Shown: piece by piece, positions 7,708 through 15,396 of the stretch
How the letters are laid out: every line of letters starts with the position of its first letter
Numbering within the stretch: position 1 is the stretch's first letter
Assembly: GCA_028279345.1 (NCBI GenBank)
Contig: JANQNY010000059.1
Span: forward strand, 1-64,000
DNA length: 64,000 nt
Direction: 5' to 3'
Source: Geminicoccaceae bacterium
GTDB lineage: Bacteria; Pseudomonadota; Alphaproteobacteria; Geminicoccales; Geminicoccaceae
Notes under the pieces: generated by a model
What the model was told of the DNA's origin: nothing
What the model saw: the letters and a program-made list of their open reading frames with translations, nothing else
The model's database searches: none
Translations under genes and position numbers: made by a program

Positions 7708-8358
7708 ATGGACGACGCCGCCCGCCGCCAGCTGATGGTCGAGGCGCAGCTGCGCCCCGCCAACGTGACCAACCCGCGGGTCCTCGATGCCATGGGCAAA
7801 ACCCCGCGGACGATCTTCCTGCCGACACAGCTCAAGCCCGTCGCCTACAACGACGACGACATTAGGCTCCCAGACGGCCGTTTCCTCATCGAGCCGGTGG
7901 TACTTGCGCGCCTGCTCGAGCTTGCCGAGCCCACGGAGAGTTCGACCGCGCTCGTGGTCGGCTGCGACACCGGCTACGCGGCGGTCGTCATGGCGTCGCT
8001 TGCCGCAACGGTGTTTACCGTCGTCCATCCCGACTTCATCGCCGAGGTGGAGGCGCGTGCCGGCGCGCTCGACGCCGTCAACGTGCTCACCGTGCCCGGC
8101 GCTGAGCCGCTCGAAGGTCATGCCGAGAAGGCACCCTACGACGTCATCCTCGTCGTGGGCCGCATGGAGGAGCTGCCAGCGACGCTGGGCGATCAGCTCG
8201 CCGAAGCCGGCCGCCTCGTCGCGGTCATCGGCGATGCCCGCGTCGGCCGCGGAACCTTGGTGAGCCGGGTGCACAACCGTCTGGGGCGCCGCAACGTCTT
8301 CGACGCTGCGATCCCGCCGGTGCGTGCGCCTGCGCTACCACCACGCTTCGAGTTCTGA
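7708..8358 (+). CDS. Protein-L-isoaspartate O-methyltransferase family protein
   Basis: A 216-residue PCMT-family protein, beginning MDDAARRQLMVEAQLRPANV. The SAM-binding motif is VVGCDTGYAAVV rather than the classical GxGxGY, so repair activity is uncertain. In many alphaproteobacteria a protein of this subfamily sits just upstream of tolC, followed by a PopZ gene and valS; here popZ and valS follow but tolC is absent. The frame is open upstream, but GAGGAGG about 12 bases before 7708 supports this start. Confidence 0.85.
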   Translation: MDDAARRQLMVEAQLRPANVTNPRVLDAMGKTPRTIFLPTQLKPVAYNDDDIRLPDGRFLIEPVVLARLLELAEPTESSTALVVGCDTGYAAVVMASLAATVFTVVHPDFIAEVEARAGALDAVNVLTVPGAEPLEGHAEKAPYDVILVVGRMEELPATLGDQLAEAGRLVAVIGDARVGRGTLVSRVHNRLGRRNVFDAAIPPVRAPALPPRFEF

Positions 8359-8577
8359 GCGCTAGCGCTGGCTGACTTTCCCAGCCGGGCCGCCGGACGC
8401 CCCGCATGCGCCACCCGTCCACCGAGGGCAGCATCCTCATGGGCAGGCGGGATTCGAGAGCAGCTCAAGACAGATGCACTAGGCTCTACGGGCGCTGATT
8501 AGCATTTCGTTCACCCGCCTGTCGTAGGGCTCAATCCATCAAAGGCACGCGCCGCCGTCCGGTGATGGAGCACGAAG

Positions 8578-9096
8578 ATGACCCAGCCCACATCTACAGA
8601 CGACCCGTCGGTCGACGAGATCCTGACATCGATCCGCGAGATCATCGCCGAGGAAGAGGTCGAAGCCGTACCGGCCGAGGACGACGTCGTCGACACGGAC
8701 GACGACATCCTGGAGCTGACCGAAGCTGACGAGGCACCGACGACGACCGAACTCGCCGATCTGGTCGAGGTCGACGACGACGTGGTGGATCAGGAGCAGA
8801 TGTCGGCTGTGGGCGACGCACCGGTCCCCTCGAACGACGATATCGGACGCGCGGCGAGCGAACTGCTGCTAGCCGGCGGCGCCGCCGCGGCGACCACCGA
8901 TGCGCTCCACCGGCTATCCGCGGCGGTGGCACCGGGCGACGCCCTTCCCGCCGGCGAGCGTTCTATCGAGGCCTTCCTCACCGACCTGCTGCGCCCGGAG
9001 CTGAAGGTCTGGCTAGACCAGCATCTGGCTCCGCTGGTGGAGCGGATCGTCGAGCGCGAGATCAAGCGTCTGGTTCGCGACGCCGAGCCGGCCTAG
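8578..9096 (+). CDS. popZ: PopZ-like polar organizing protein (DUF2497)
   Basis: A 172-residue acidic protein with the two PopZ hallmarks: an N-terminal helix PSVDEILTSIREIIAEE and a C-terminal multimerisation region IEAFLTDLLRPELKVWLDQH followed by LVERIVEREIKRL. The middle is an acidic, low-complexity linker rich in Asp and Glu. In Caulobacter PopZ forms a polar network that anchors the ParB-bound origin and recruits cell-cycle proteins. Its place upstream of valS is the conserved alphaproteobacterial one. The sequence before it (8359-8577) shows no gene. Confidence 0.88.
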   Translation: MTQPTSTDDPSVDEILTSIREIIAEEEVEAVPAEDDVVDTDDDILELTEADEAPTTTELADLVEVDDDVVDQEQMSAVGDAPVPSNDDIGRAASELLLAGGAAAATTDALHRLSAAVAPGDALPAGERSIEAFLTDLLRPELKVWLDQHLAPLVERIVEREIKRLVRDAEPA

Positions 9097-9128
9097 CCGG
9101 GATCGGGTTCTTCTCGCTTGGCTCGAGC

Positions 9129-9197
9129 CACCCGCGCCCCCGCCCTTCCACCCGATGGCATCGTACGCTCGCGGGTGGAAGGGCGGGGGCGCGGGTG
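9129..9197. repeat. Perfect 26-bp inverted repeat between popZ and valS
   Basis: The arms at 9129-9154 and 9172-9197 are perfect reverse complements over 26 bases and are separated by a 17-base loop. The arms are very GC-rich (left arm starts CACCCGCGCC). No T-tract follows, so it is not a standard intrinsic terminator. It could be a strong RNA hairpin separating popZ from valS, or a mobile palindromic element. A search of the genome for copies would separate these ideas. Confidence 0.85.
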
Positions 9198-9294
9198 ACG
9201 TCGGGGCAGACTAGTAGAGAGAGCGGGCCTGCTTGAAGCGCATCGGGGCTTCTTCTAGAACGCGCGGACTGCGCCGTTCCCCGGACCCGGACCG

Positions 9295-11928
9295 ATGCTC
9301 GACAAGACGTACGACCCCGCGGCGGTCGAAGCCGGCCGCGACGACGCGTGGGAGGCCGACGGCCGCTATCAGGCGGCCGGCAATGGCGAACCCTATTGCA
9401 TCATGATGCCGCCGCCCAACGTCACGGGCTCGCTGCACATGGGACACGCGCTCACCTTCACCGTCCAGGACACGCTGATCCGGTTCGAGCGTATGCGCGG
9501 TCGCGCCGTCCTCTGGCAGCCGGGCACCGACCATGCGGGCATCGCGACGCAGATGGTGGTCGAACGTGAGCTCGCGACGGAGGGAGAGACACGCCAGGGA
9601 CTCGGCCGCGAGGCCTTCGAGGAGCGCGTCTGGGCCTGGAAGGACGAGAGCGGCCGGACGATCGTCAATCAACTCCGCCGCTTGGGCGCGTCGCCCGACT
9701 GGTCGCGCGAGCGCTTCACCATGGACGCGGGCCTCTCCGCCGCGGTGCGCCGTGCCTTCGTCACCCTCTACCGCGAGGGCCTGATCTACAAGGACAAGCG
9801 GCTGGTCAACTGGGACTGCCAGCTGCACACGGCGATCTCCGATCTGGAGGTCGTCTCGCAAGAGACGGACGGCCACCTCTGGCACTTCGCCTACCCGCTC
9901 GAGGATGGCTCCGGCAGCATCGAGGTGGCGACGACGCGGCCGGAAACGATGCTGGGCGATACGGGTGTCGCGGTTCATCCCGAGGATGAGCGTTACCGCT
10001 ATCTCGTCGGCAAGCACGTGGTCCTGCCGCTGGTCGGCCGCCGCATCCCTATCGTTGCCGACGAATACTCAGACCCGGAGAAGGGTACAGGCGCGGTGAA
10101 GATCACGCCGGCGCACGACTTCAACGACTTCGAGGTCGGCCGCCGCCACGCGCTCGAGGCGATCAACATTCTGACTAGTGATGGCGCGCTCAACGACAGC
10201 GTGCCCGAACCTTATCGTGGCCTGGACCGTTTCGAGGCGCGCAAGCGCGTGGTCGCCGACCTCGACGCGGCCGGCGTGCTTGTCGCGGTCGAGCCGCACC
10301 GGCACGTGGTCCCCTATGGCGACCGTTCACAGACGCCGATCGAGCCGTTCCTCACGGACCAGTGGTTTTGCGACGCCCACACCTTGGCGCAGCCGGCGAT
10401 CGCGGCCGTCGAGGACGACCGTACGCGGTTCGTGCCCAAGGCCTGGGAGAGCACCTATTTCGAGTGGATGCGCAACATCCAACCCTGGTGCATCTCGCGC
10501 CAGCTATGGTGGGGCCATCGCATCCCGGCGTGGTACGGGCCCGATGGCGCCATCTTCGTCGCGGAGACCGAAGAGGAGGCGATCGAGCAGGCACGGGCGC
10601 ACTATGGCGGTGAACGCCCGCTCGAGCAGGACCCGGACGTGCTCGACACCTGGTTCTCGTCGGCGCTCTGGCCCTTCTCAACGCTCGACTGGCCGGAGGA
10701 GAGCCAAGAGCTCGAACGCTTCTACCCGACCGACGTGCTGGTCACCGGCTTCGACATCATCTTTTTCTGGGTCGCGCGGATGATGATGATGGGCCTCCAT
10801 TTCATGGGCGAGGTGCCGTTCCGCGAGATCTACATCCACGGGCTCGTCCGCGACGAGCACGGCCAGAAAATGTCGAAGTCGAAGGGCAACATCGTCGACC
10901 CGCTTCAGCTCATCGACAGCTACGGCGCCGATGCGCTCCGCTTCGCGATCCTGGCGAGCCTCGCCCAGGGCCGCGACGTCAAGCTCGGTGAGGCGCGCGT
11001 CCAGGGCTACCGCAATTTCGTCACCAAACTCTGGAACGCAGCCCGCTTCTGCGAGCTCAACGAGTGTAAGCCCGCAGCCGGCTTCGCGCCCGACGCCGTC
11101 GAGACGACGCTCAACCGTTGGATCGTCGGCGAGCTGGGCGCGACGCGCGAGGCGGTCACCGAGGCTCTCGAAGCCTATCGCTTCAACGAGGCGGCGCAGG
11201 CGATCTATCGCTTCGTCTGGGACCGCTTCTGCGACTGGTACCTCGAGCTCGCCAAGCCAACGCTCGAGGCCGGCGGTCGCGAAGCCGAGGAGACGCAGGC
11301 AACGGCCGCCTGGGTCCTCGACCGGGTCTTTCATCTGCTGCACCCGCTCATGCCGTTCGTAACGGAAGCGCTCAACGAGCAGCTTTTGGACGGGCAGCCC
11401 AACAGCCTCATCGCCCAACCCTGGCCCGAAAGCGTTCAGGCGGCCGACCGCACCGCGGGTGCCGAGGTCGACTGGCTCATCACGCTCATCACTGAGATCC
11501 GCGCCGCACGGGCAGAGCTGCGGGTACCTGCAGGTGCGCGTCTCGAGCTGTGGGCCGCGGAGCCGAACGACGCCGTGCGCGCGCGACTGGCGACCTGGCG
11601 CCCGGCGCTCGAGCGGCTGGCCAGGATCGCCGATATCCGCGAGGGCCTGCCCGGCACCACCGACGGTACGCTGCAGGTCGTCGTCGATGCCGTCACCTAT
11701 GTCCTGCCGCTCGCAGGTCATGTCGACCTCGCCGAGGAGCGCGCCCGGCTGGATCGAGAGATCGAGAAGCTGCAGCGCGACGTGGCCGCCATCGACAAGA
11801 AGCTCGACAATCCGCAGTTCGTCGCGAAGGCACCGGCGGCGGTGGTGGAAGAGCAGCGCGAGCGGCGCAGCGCCGGCACCGAGACGCTCGAGCGGCTCAA
11901 GGCGGCGATGGCGAGGATCGCTTCGTGA
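9295..11928 (+). CDS. valS: Valine--tRNA ligase
   Basis: An 877-residue class I aminoacyl-tRNA synthetase that charges tRNA-Val. It has the HIGH-type motif in PPPNVTGSLHMGHAL (about residues 39-53), the editing domain with TTRPETMLGD and GTGAVKITPAHD, the KMSKSKGN motif at about residue 524, and a C-terminal tRNA-binding coiled coil after VDLAEERARLDREIEKLQ. The ATG at 9295 gives the standard alphaproteobacterial N-terminus MLDKTYDP. Its stop overlaps the start of the aminopeptidase gene. Confidence 0.97.
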   Translation: MLDKTYDPAAVEAGRDDAWEADGRYQAAGNGEPYCIMMPPPNVTGSLHMGHALTFTVQDTLIRFERMRGRAVLWQPGTDHAGIATQMVVERELATEGETRQGLGREAFEERVWAWKDESGRTIVNQLRRLGASPDWSRERFTMDAGLSAAVRRAFVTLYREGLIYKDKRLVNWDCQLHTAISDLEVVSQETDGHLWHFAYPLEDGSGSIEVATTRPETMLGDTGVAVHPEDERYRYLVGKHVVLPLVGRRIPIVADEYSDPEKGTGAVKITPAHDFNDFEVGRRHALEAINILTSDGALNDSVPEPYRGLDRFEARKRVVADLDAAGVLVAVEPHRHVVPYGDRSQTPIEPFLTDQWFCDAHTLAQPAIAAVEDDRTRFVPKAWESTYFEWMRNIQPWCISRQLWWGHRIPAWYGPDGAIFVAETEEEAIEQARAHYGGERPLEQDPDVLDTWFSSALWPFSTLDWPEESQELERFYPTDVLVTGFDIIFFWVARMMMMGLHFMGEVPFREIYIHGLVRDEHGQKMSKSKGNIVDPLQLIDSYGADALRFAILASLAQGRDVKLGEARVQGYRNFVTKLWNAARFCELNECKPAAGFAPDAVETTLNRWIVGELGATREAVTEALEAYRFNEAAQAIYRFVWDRFCDWYLELAKPTLEAGGREAEETQATAAWVLDRVFHLLHPLMPFVTEALNEQLLDGQPNSLIAQPWPESVQAADRTAGAEVDWLITLITEIRAARAELRVPAGARLELWAAEPNDAVRARLATWRPALERLARIADIREGLPGTTDGTLQVVVDAVTYVLPLAGHVDLAEERARLDREIEKLQRDVAAIDKKLDNPQFVAKAPAAVVEEQRERRSAGTETLERLKAAMARIAS

Positions 11929-13322
11929 GCCAGACGCTGCCGCGGGGTCTAGTGACCGCCAGCGAGATGTCCGACGAGGCACGCCCGCTCTGGCTCATCC
12001 GCGCCGAGCAGATGGCGGCGATCGCCGCACAATGGCCCTCTAGCGCCCGACGCTGGCTCGATGCCACGGGCTTCAAGGCCAAGCCGGGCAGTAATGCTCT
12101 CCTGCCGGATGAGGGCGGCGCCCTCTTTGGTGCCGTCAGCATCGTCGACGACACCGGCTCGCCGTTCGAGGCCGCGCGCGTCGCGGCAAGAGTGCCCGCA
12201 GGCGACTATAGGATCGCGCGCGACGGCGCCGTTGACGCTGCCACCGCCGCGCTCGGCTGGGCACTGGACAGGTATCGCTTCAGCTACGCCAGAACCAACG
12301 ACTCCGACGGTGCTCGCCTGGCCGTCGACCCCGGCGACGCCGACGTCGCCCGCGCGCTGCGGTTGGCCCGAGCGGCGACCCTCGGCCGTGACCTCGTCAA
12401 CCAACCGGCCAACCGGCTGGGGCCGGCGGACCTCGCCCAACACGCCGTGGACGTAGCCGCTGCCCACGACGCCGACATCGAGGTGATCGTCGGGGACGAG
12501 CTTCTCGCCCGTAACTTCCCGGCGGTCTTCACCGTGGGCCAGGCGAGCCCGCGTGCGCCGCGATTGATCGACCTCCGCTGGGGCAATCCGGACGCCCCCA
12601 AGGTCACGCTTGTCGGCAAGGGCGTGTGCTTCGACACGGGCGGCCTCGACCTAAAGCCATCCGCGGCCATGCTGATGATGAAGAAGGACATGGGCGGCGC
12701 GGCGGTGATGCTAGCACTCGCGCAGGCGGTGATGGATGCCGGCCTGCCGGTCCGCCTGCGGCTGTTGATCCCCGCGGTCGAGAACAGCGTCGCGGGCGAC
12801 GCGTTCCGGCCGGGCGACGTCATCGACACGCGCAAAGGTCTAACGGTCGAGATCGGCAACACCGATGCCGAGGGGCGGCTGATCCTGGCCGATGCGCTCA
12901 CCGAGGCCGACAGCGAGGCGCCCGATCTGCTGATCGACGCAGCGACGCTGACGGGCGCTGCTCGCGTGGCGCTCGGCACGGAGCTGCCAGCGCTCTTCAC
13001 CCCTGACGACGCGCTCGCGAGTGCCTTCGCCGATGCCGGTGCCGAAGCGCGCGACCCGCTCTGGCGGCTGCCGCTTCACGGCGGTTACAAGAAGCTCCTC
13101 GACAGCCCCGTCGCCGATCTCAACAACACGGGCGAAGGCCGCTTCGGCGGCGCTATCACCGCAGCACTGTTCCTCCAGGCATTCGTCGAGCGCACGACGC
13201 GCTGGGCGCATCTCGACGTCTACGGCTACAACGGCAAGACAAGCCCGGGCCGGCCGCGGGGTGGCGAAGCGACGGCGCTGCTCGCCCTCTATGACCTTCT
13301 CGAGCGTCGGTACGGAGGCTGA
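11925..13322 (+). CDS. M17 leucyl aminopeptidase family protein
   Basis: A 465-residue cytosolic metallo-aminopeptidase of family M17. It has the metal- and substrate-binding stretch KGVCFDTGGLDLKPS, a catalytic MKKDMGG lysine segment, and the family signature NTDAEGRLILADAL. The GTG at 11925 overlaps the valS stop (GTGA); an ATG at 11967 would give 451 residues and is a real alternative, since homologs vary at the N-terminus. Likely translated from the valS message and involved in general peptide turnover. Confidence 0.92.
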   Translation: MSQTLPRGLVTASEMSDEARPLWLIRAEQMAAIAAQWPSSARRWLDATGFKAKPGSNALLPDEGGALFGAVSIVDDTGSPFEAARVAARVPAGDYRIARDGAVDAATAALGWALDRYRFSYARTNDSDGARLAVDPGDADVARALRLARAATLGRDLVNQPANRLGPADLAQHAVDVAAAHDADIEVIVGDELLARNFPAVFTVGQASPRAPRLIDLRWGNPDAPKVTLVGKGVCFDTGGLDLKPSAAMLMMKKDMGGAAVMLALAQAVMDAGLPVRLRLLIPAVENSVAGDAFRPGDVIDTRKGLTVEIGNTDAEGRLILADALTEADSEAPDLLIDAATLTGAARVALGTELPALFTPDDALASAFADAGAEARDPLWRLPLHGGYKKLLDSPVADLNNTGEGRFGGAITAALFLQAFVERTTRWAHLDVYGYNGKTSPGRPRGGEATALLALYDLLERRYGG

Positions 13323-13326
13323 GCCC

Positions 13327-13770
13327 ATGACGCGGTTGCCACCGCCGAGCCGCGATGACTACGGCTTTCACTTCGAGATTCAGACCCGGTGGATGGACAA
13401 CGATCTCTACGGGCACGTCAACAACGTCACCTATTACAGCTTCTTCGACACGGCGATTGCCGAGTTCCTCATCGGCGAGGCCGACTTCGATCCCTTTGCG
13501 CAGCCGGTGGTGGGCGTCGCCATCGAGACCGGATGCCGTTTCCACGCATCGCTGCGCTTCCCGGACCGCGTCGTGGCGGGCCTCCGGATCGGTCATCTCG
13601 GCCGCTCCTCGGTGCGCTACGAGATCGGCATCTTCAATGCGGTGGGCGGACGTGCTGCCGCCGACGGGCACTTCGTCCACGTGTTCGTCGACCGCGATAG
13701 CCAACGTCCGGTGGAGATCCCCGAGCGGCTGCGAAGCGCCATGGCCCGCTTCCAACGCGCGCCAGCCTGA
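13327..13770 (+). CDS. Acyl-CoA thioesterase (4HBT hotdog family)
   Basis: A 147-residue hotdog-fold protein. The N-terminal signature TRWMDNDLYGHVNNVTYYSFFDTA is the 4HBT thioesterase pattern, with the catalytic Asp in WMDNDLYGHVNN. It probably hydrolyses acyl-CoA esters; the substrate is not readable from sequence. GGAGG lies about 9 bases before the ATG and only 4 bases separate it from the aminopeptidase stop, so it is part of the valS-pepA message. Confidence 0.9.
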   Translation: MTRLPPPSRDDYGFHFEIQTRWMDNDLYGHVNNVTYYSFFDTAIAEFLIGEADFDPFAQPVVGVAIETGCRFHASLRFPDRVVAGLRIGHLGRSSVRYEIGIFNAVGGRAAADGHFVHVFVDRDSQRPVEIPERLRSAMARFQRAPA

Positions 13771-13781
13771 CCGCCGCAGCC

Positions 13782-14246
13782 ATGGCCAAGCTGCGCGTGA
13801 ACCTGCAGGCCGGCGAGTTCGAGGTCGAGGGCAGCGAAGCCTTCGTCGAGCGCTACAGCGCGCGGATCGAGGCGCTCCTGCGACGTCTCGGACGCCCGAC
13901 GACGAACATGGACGCCGTCGAGGCCATGGCGATCGGCCCAGATGACGAGCCGCTACCGTTCGGCTCGTGGCTGCAGCGTCTGCCGCGCACCGCTACCGAC
14001 GTGGATCGCATGCTGCTCGCCGGCTGGCGGCTTCAGGAAGCGACGGCAGAGAACTGGTTCGCCACGGCGGACGCAAACCGGCTTCTGATCGAGCACGGTA
14101 TCAAGCTCGGCAATCCGTCGCAGTCCGTGAAGCAAAACCTGATCGCCAAGCGGGCTTTCCTCGTGCAACGCGGCCGCTACCGTGTGGCCCAGGACGGCGT
14201 GCGGCACCTCGAACAACTGACAGGCATGGGCGCAACGGACGCTTGA
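13782..14246 (+). CDS. Conserved hypothetical protein, winged-helix-like
   Basis: A 154-residue protein that I cannot name. The N-terminus (KLRVNLQAGEFEVEGSEAFV) resembles a short beta domain. The second half, with LAGWRLQEATAENWFATADANRLLIEHGIKLGNPSQ split by a run of charged residues and ending KRAFLVQRGRYRVAQDGVRHL, reads like a small DNA-binding-type helical domain seen in other conserved hypothetical proteins. It follows the thioesterase by 11 bases. A role in sensing or regulation is only inference. Confidence 0.75.
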   Translation: MAKLRVNLQAGEFEVEGSEAFVERYSARIEALLRRLGRPTTNMDAVEAMAIGPDDEPLPFGSWLQRLPRTATDVDRMLLAGWRLQEATAENWFATADANRLLIEHGIKLGNPSQSVKQNLIAKRAFLVQRGRYRVAQDGVRHLEQLTGMGATDA

Positions 14247-14316
14247 CCTCCTGGCCCCATCGCCGGACAATTGGCCGCATGATGTGGTTGGTGAACCCCG
14301 GTCGGCGAATTAGCAC

Positions 14317-14340
14317 CCCGACGCTTGGTTGAGCGTCGGG
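14317..14340. terminator. Hairpin (possible terminator or attenuator)
   Basis: A perfect 9-bp stem (CCCGACGCT / AGCGTCGGG) with a 6-base loop lies in the 133-base gap between the gene ending at 14246 and the ACT-like gene. No T-run follows, so termination is uncertain. Confidence 0.45.
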
Positions 14341-14379
14341 CCAAGGGACTTATCGCCGAGATCACCCGAGGGTTCTTCA

Positions 14380-14652
14380 ATGTCTGCCGACACTTGCCTG
14401 TCCGTGGTCGCCCAGCCGACCCCCTACGTCCTGCCCCGCGTCTTCGACGTGCTGGCCCGTCAGGGCGTCGTCCCCGTCCGTTGCCACTCCCAGCTCGCCG
14501 CCGTCGAGGCCGCGGGTGCGCCTGAAGCGATCACCATCGATCTCCACTTCAAAGGTGTCGACGACCGTCTTGCGACCAAGCTCGCACACGGCCTCGGCCG
14601 GCTCGTCGAGGTGGGCGACGTGCTCATCGGTGCGCGATGCTCCGCCCGCTGA
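14380..14652 (+). CDS. Small ACT-domain-like protein
   Basis: A 90-residue protein. The segment SVVAQPTPYVLPRVFDVLARQGVVPVRCHS followed by ITIDLHFKGVDD and LGRLVEVGDVLI follows the beta-alpha-beta-beta-alpha-beta pattern of ACT domains such as the acetolactate synthase small subunit. A role as a stand-alone amino-acid sensor is inference. The ATG at 14380 is chosen over an in-frame upstream start because homology-like sequence begins here. Its end overlaps the next gene by 16 bases. Confidence 0.65.
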   Translation: MSADTCLSVVAQPTPYVLPRVFDVLARQGVVPVRCHSQLAAVEAAGAPEAITIDLHFKGVDDRLATKLAHGLGRLVEVGDVLIGARCSAR

Positions 14653-15221
14653 CGCTCTTGTTTGGGACAGCGCTCCTCGTCAGCGCCGGTCCCGCGACAG
14701 CAGAGGACTTCTGTCCGGCCCTGAACGTGCCCGCAGCCCTCGACCTGACGTGCGGCGAGAACGCGGATGGTGAGTCCGTCGTCGCCAGCCCCAGCTCGCC
14801 GCTCGCCGTTCTCAATCGGCTGCGCGTCCGCCAGCTGGAAGAACCGGTCGAAGACCCGCTCAGCTGGCTCGAGGGGCAGATGACCCTCGACACTTCGGGG
14901 TTGGATGACACGATCGAGCAGTGGGCGAGGCACCCGGACAACCCGATCAAGCCGGAAGCGCTAGAGCCCTCGTTGAACGCGCTGATCGCAGCGCTACGCA
15001 GCCTAGAACAGCTCACGCGCACCGGCTGCGGTGCGCCGCGCGAACGGGAGCCTGGCCGCTGGTCGATGCGCTGCACCTACGAGGCGGGGGTCGTCGAGGG
15101 CGTCGTTCAGTTGGACCTGTTCGAGACTGAAGGACTGCCGGTCGCCACCGACTTTCGCGCGGCGAGCACGCAGCGTGCGCGGGAGTTCGAGGCACTGGTC
15201 AACGGTCTTCGTCTGGACTGA
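14637..15221 (+). CDS. Hypothetical secreted protein
   Basis: A 194-residue protein with a clear Sec signal peptide (MLRPLTLLFGTALLVSAG, likely cleavage after ATA at about residue 22). Four cysteines (two near the mature N-terminus, two around residues 130-145) could form periplasmic disulfides. No family is recognised. It overlaps the ACT-like gene by 16 bases and its 3' end overlaps the convergent yacG stop region by 23 bases. Confidence 0.7.
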   Translation: MLRPLTLLFGTALLVSAGPATAEDFCPALNVPAALDLTCGENADGESVVASPSSPLAVLNRLRVRQLEEPVEDPLSWLEGQMTLDTSGLDDTIEQWARHPDNPIKPEALEPSLNALIAALRSLEQLTRTGCGAPREREPGRWSMRCTYEAGVVEGVVQLDLFETEGLPVATDFRAASTQRAREFEALVNGLRLD

Positions 15222-15396
15222 GGTCCGCCCCGCCGGGCTCCTCGACAACCGGAACGCTGTAGGAGCCGTCGAGCCAGCGGAGCAGGTCCTGGTTACGGCA
15301 GCGCTTGGAGCAGAACGGGCGAACGTCCGGGTGGCTGGGAGCACCGCAGGCAGGGCAGCGCGATCGCACCGGCGGCTTCGCTGGCTTGCTGGTCAT
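15199..15396 (-). CDS. yacG: DNA gyrase inhibitor YacG (zinc-binding)
   Basis: A 65-residue zinc protein that binds DNA gyrase in Escherichia coli. The four zinc ligands are visible in CPACG and FCSKRC, followed by the conserved DLLRWLDGSYSVP. It is the last gene of the murA-to-yacG minus-strand operon and overlaps the rng stop by 4 bases (ATGA). Confidence 0.92.
   Translation of the reverse strand: MTSKPAKPPVRSRCPACGAPSHPDVRPFCSKRCRNQDLLRWLDGSYSVPVVEEPGGADLSPDEDR

Noticed and set aside
8358-8369. 12-bp palindrome right after the pcm-type gene
   Set aside because: It is short and self-complementary without a loop, includes the last base of the stop codon, and such sites occur by chance in GC-rich DNA.
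10678-11982. A 434-codon minus-strand frame inside valS
   Set aside because: Antisense to the valS coding region with KMSKS and C-terminal coiled coil; composition is a GC-driven artefact.
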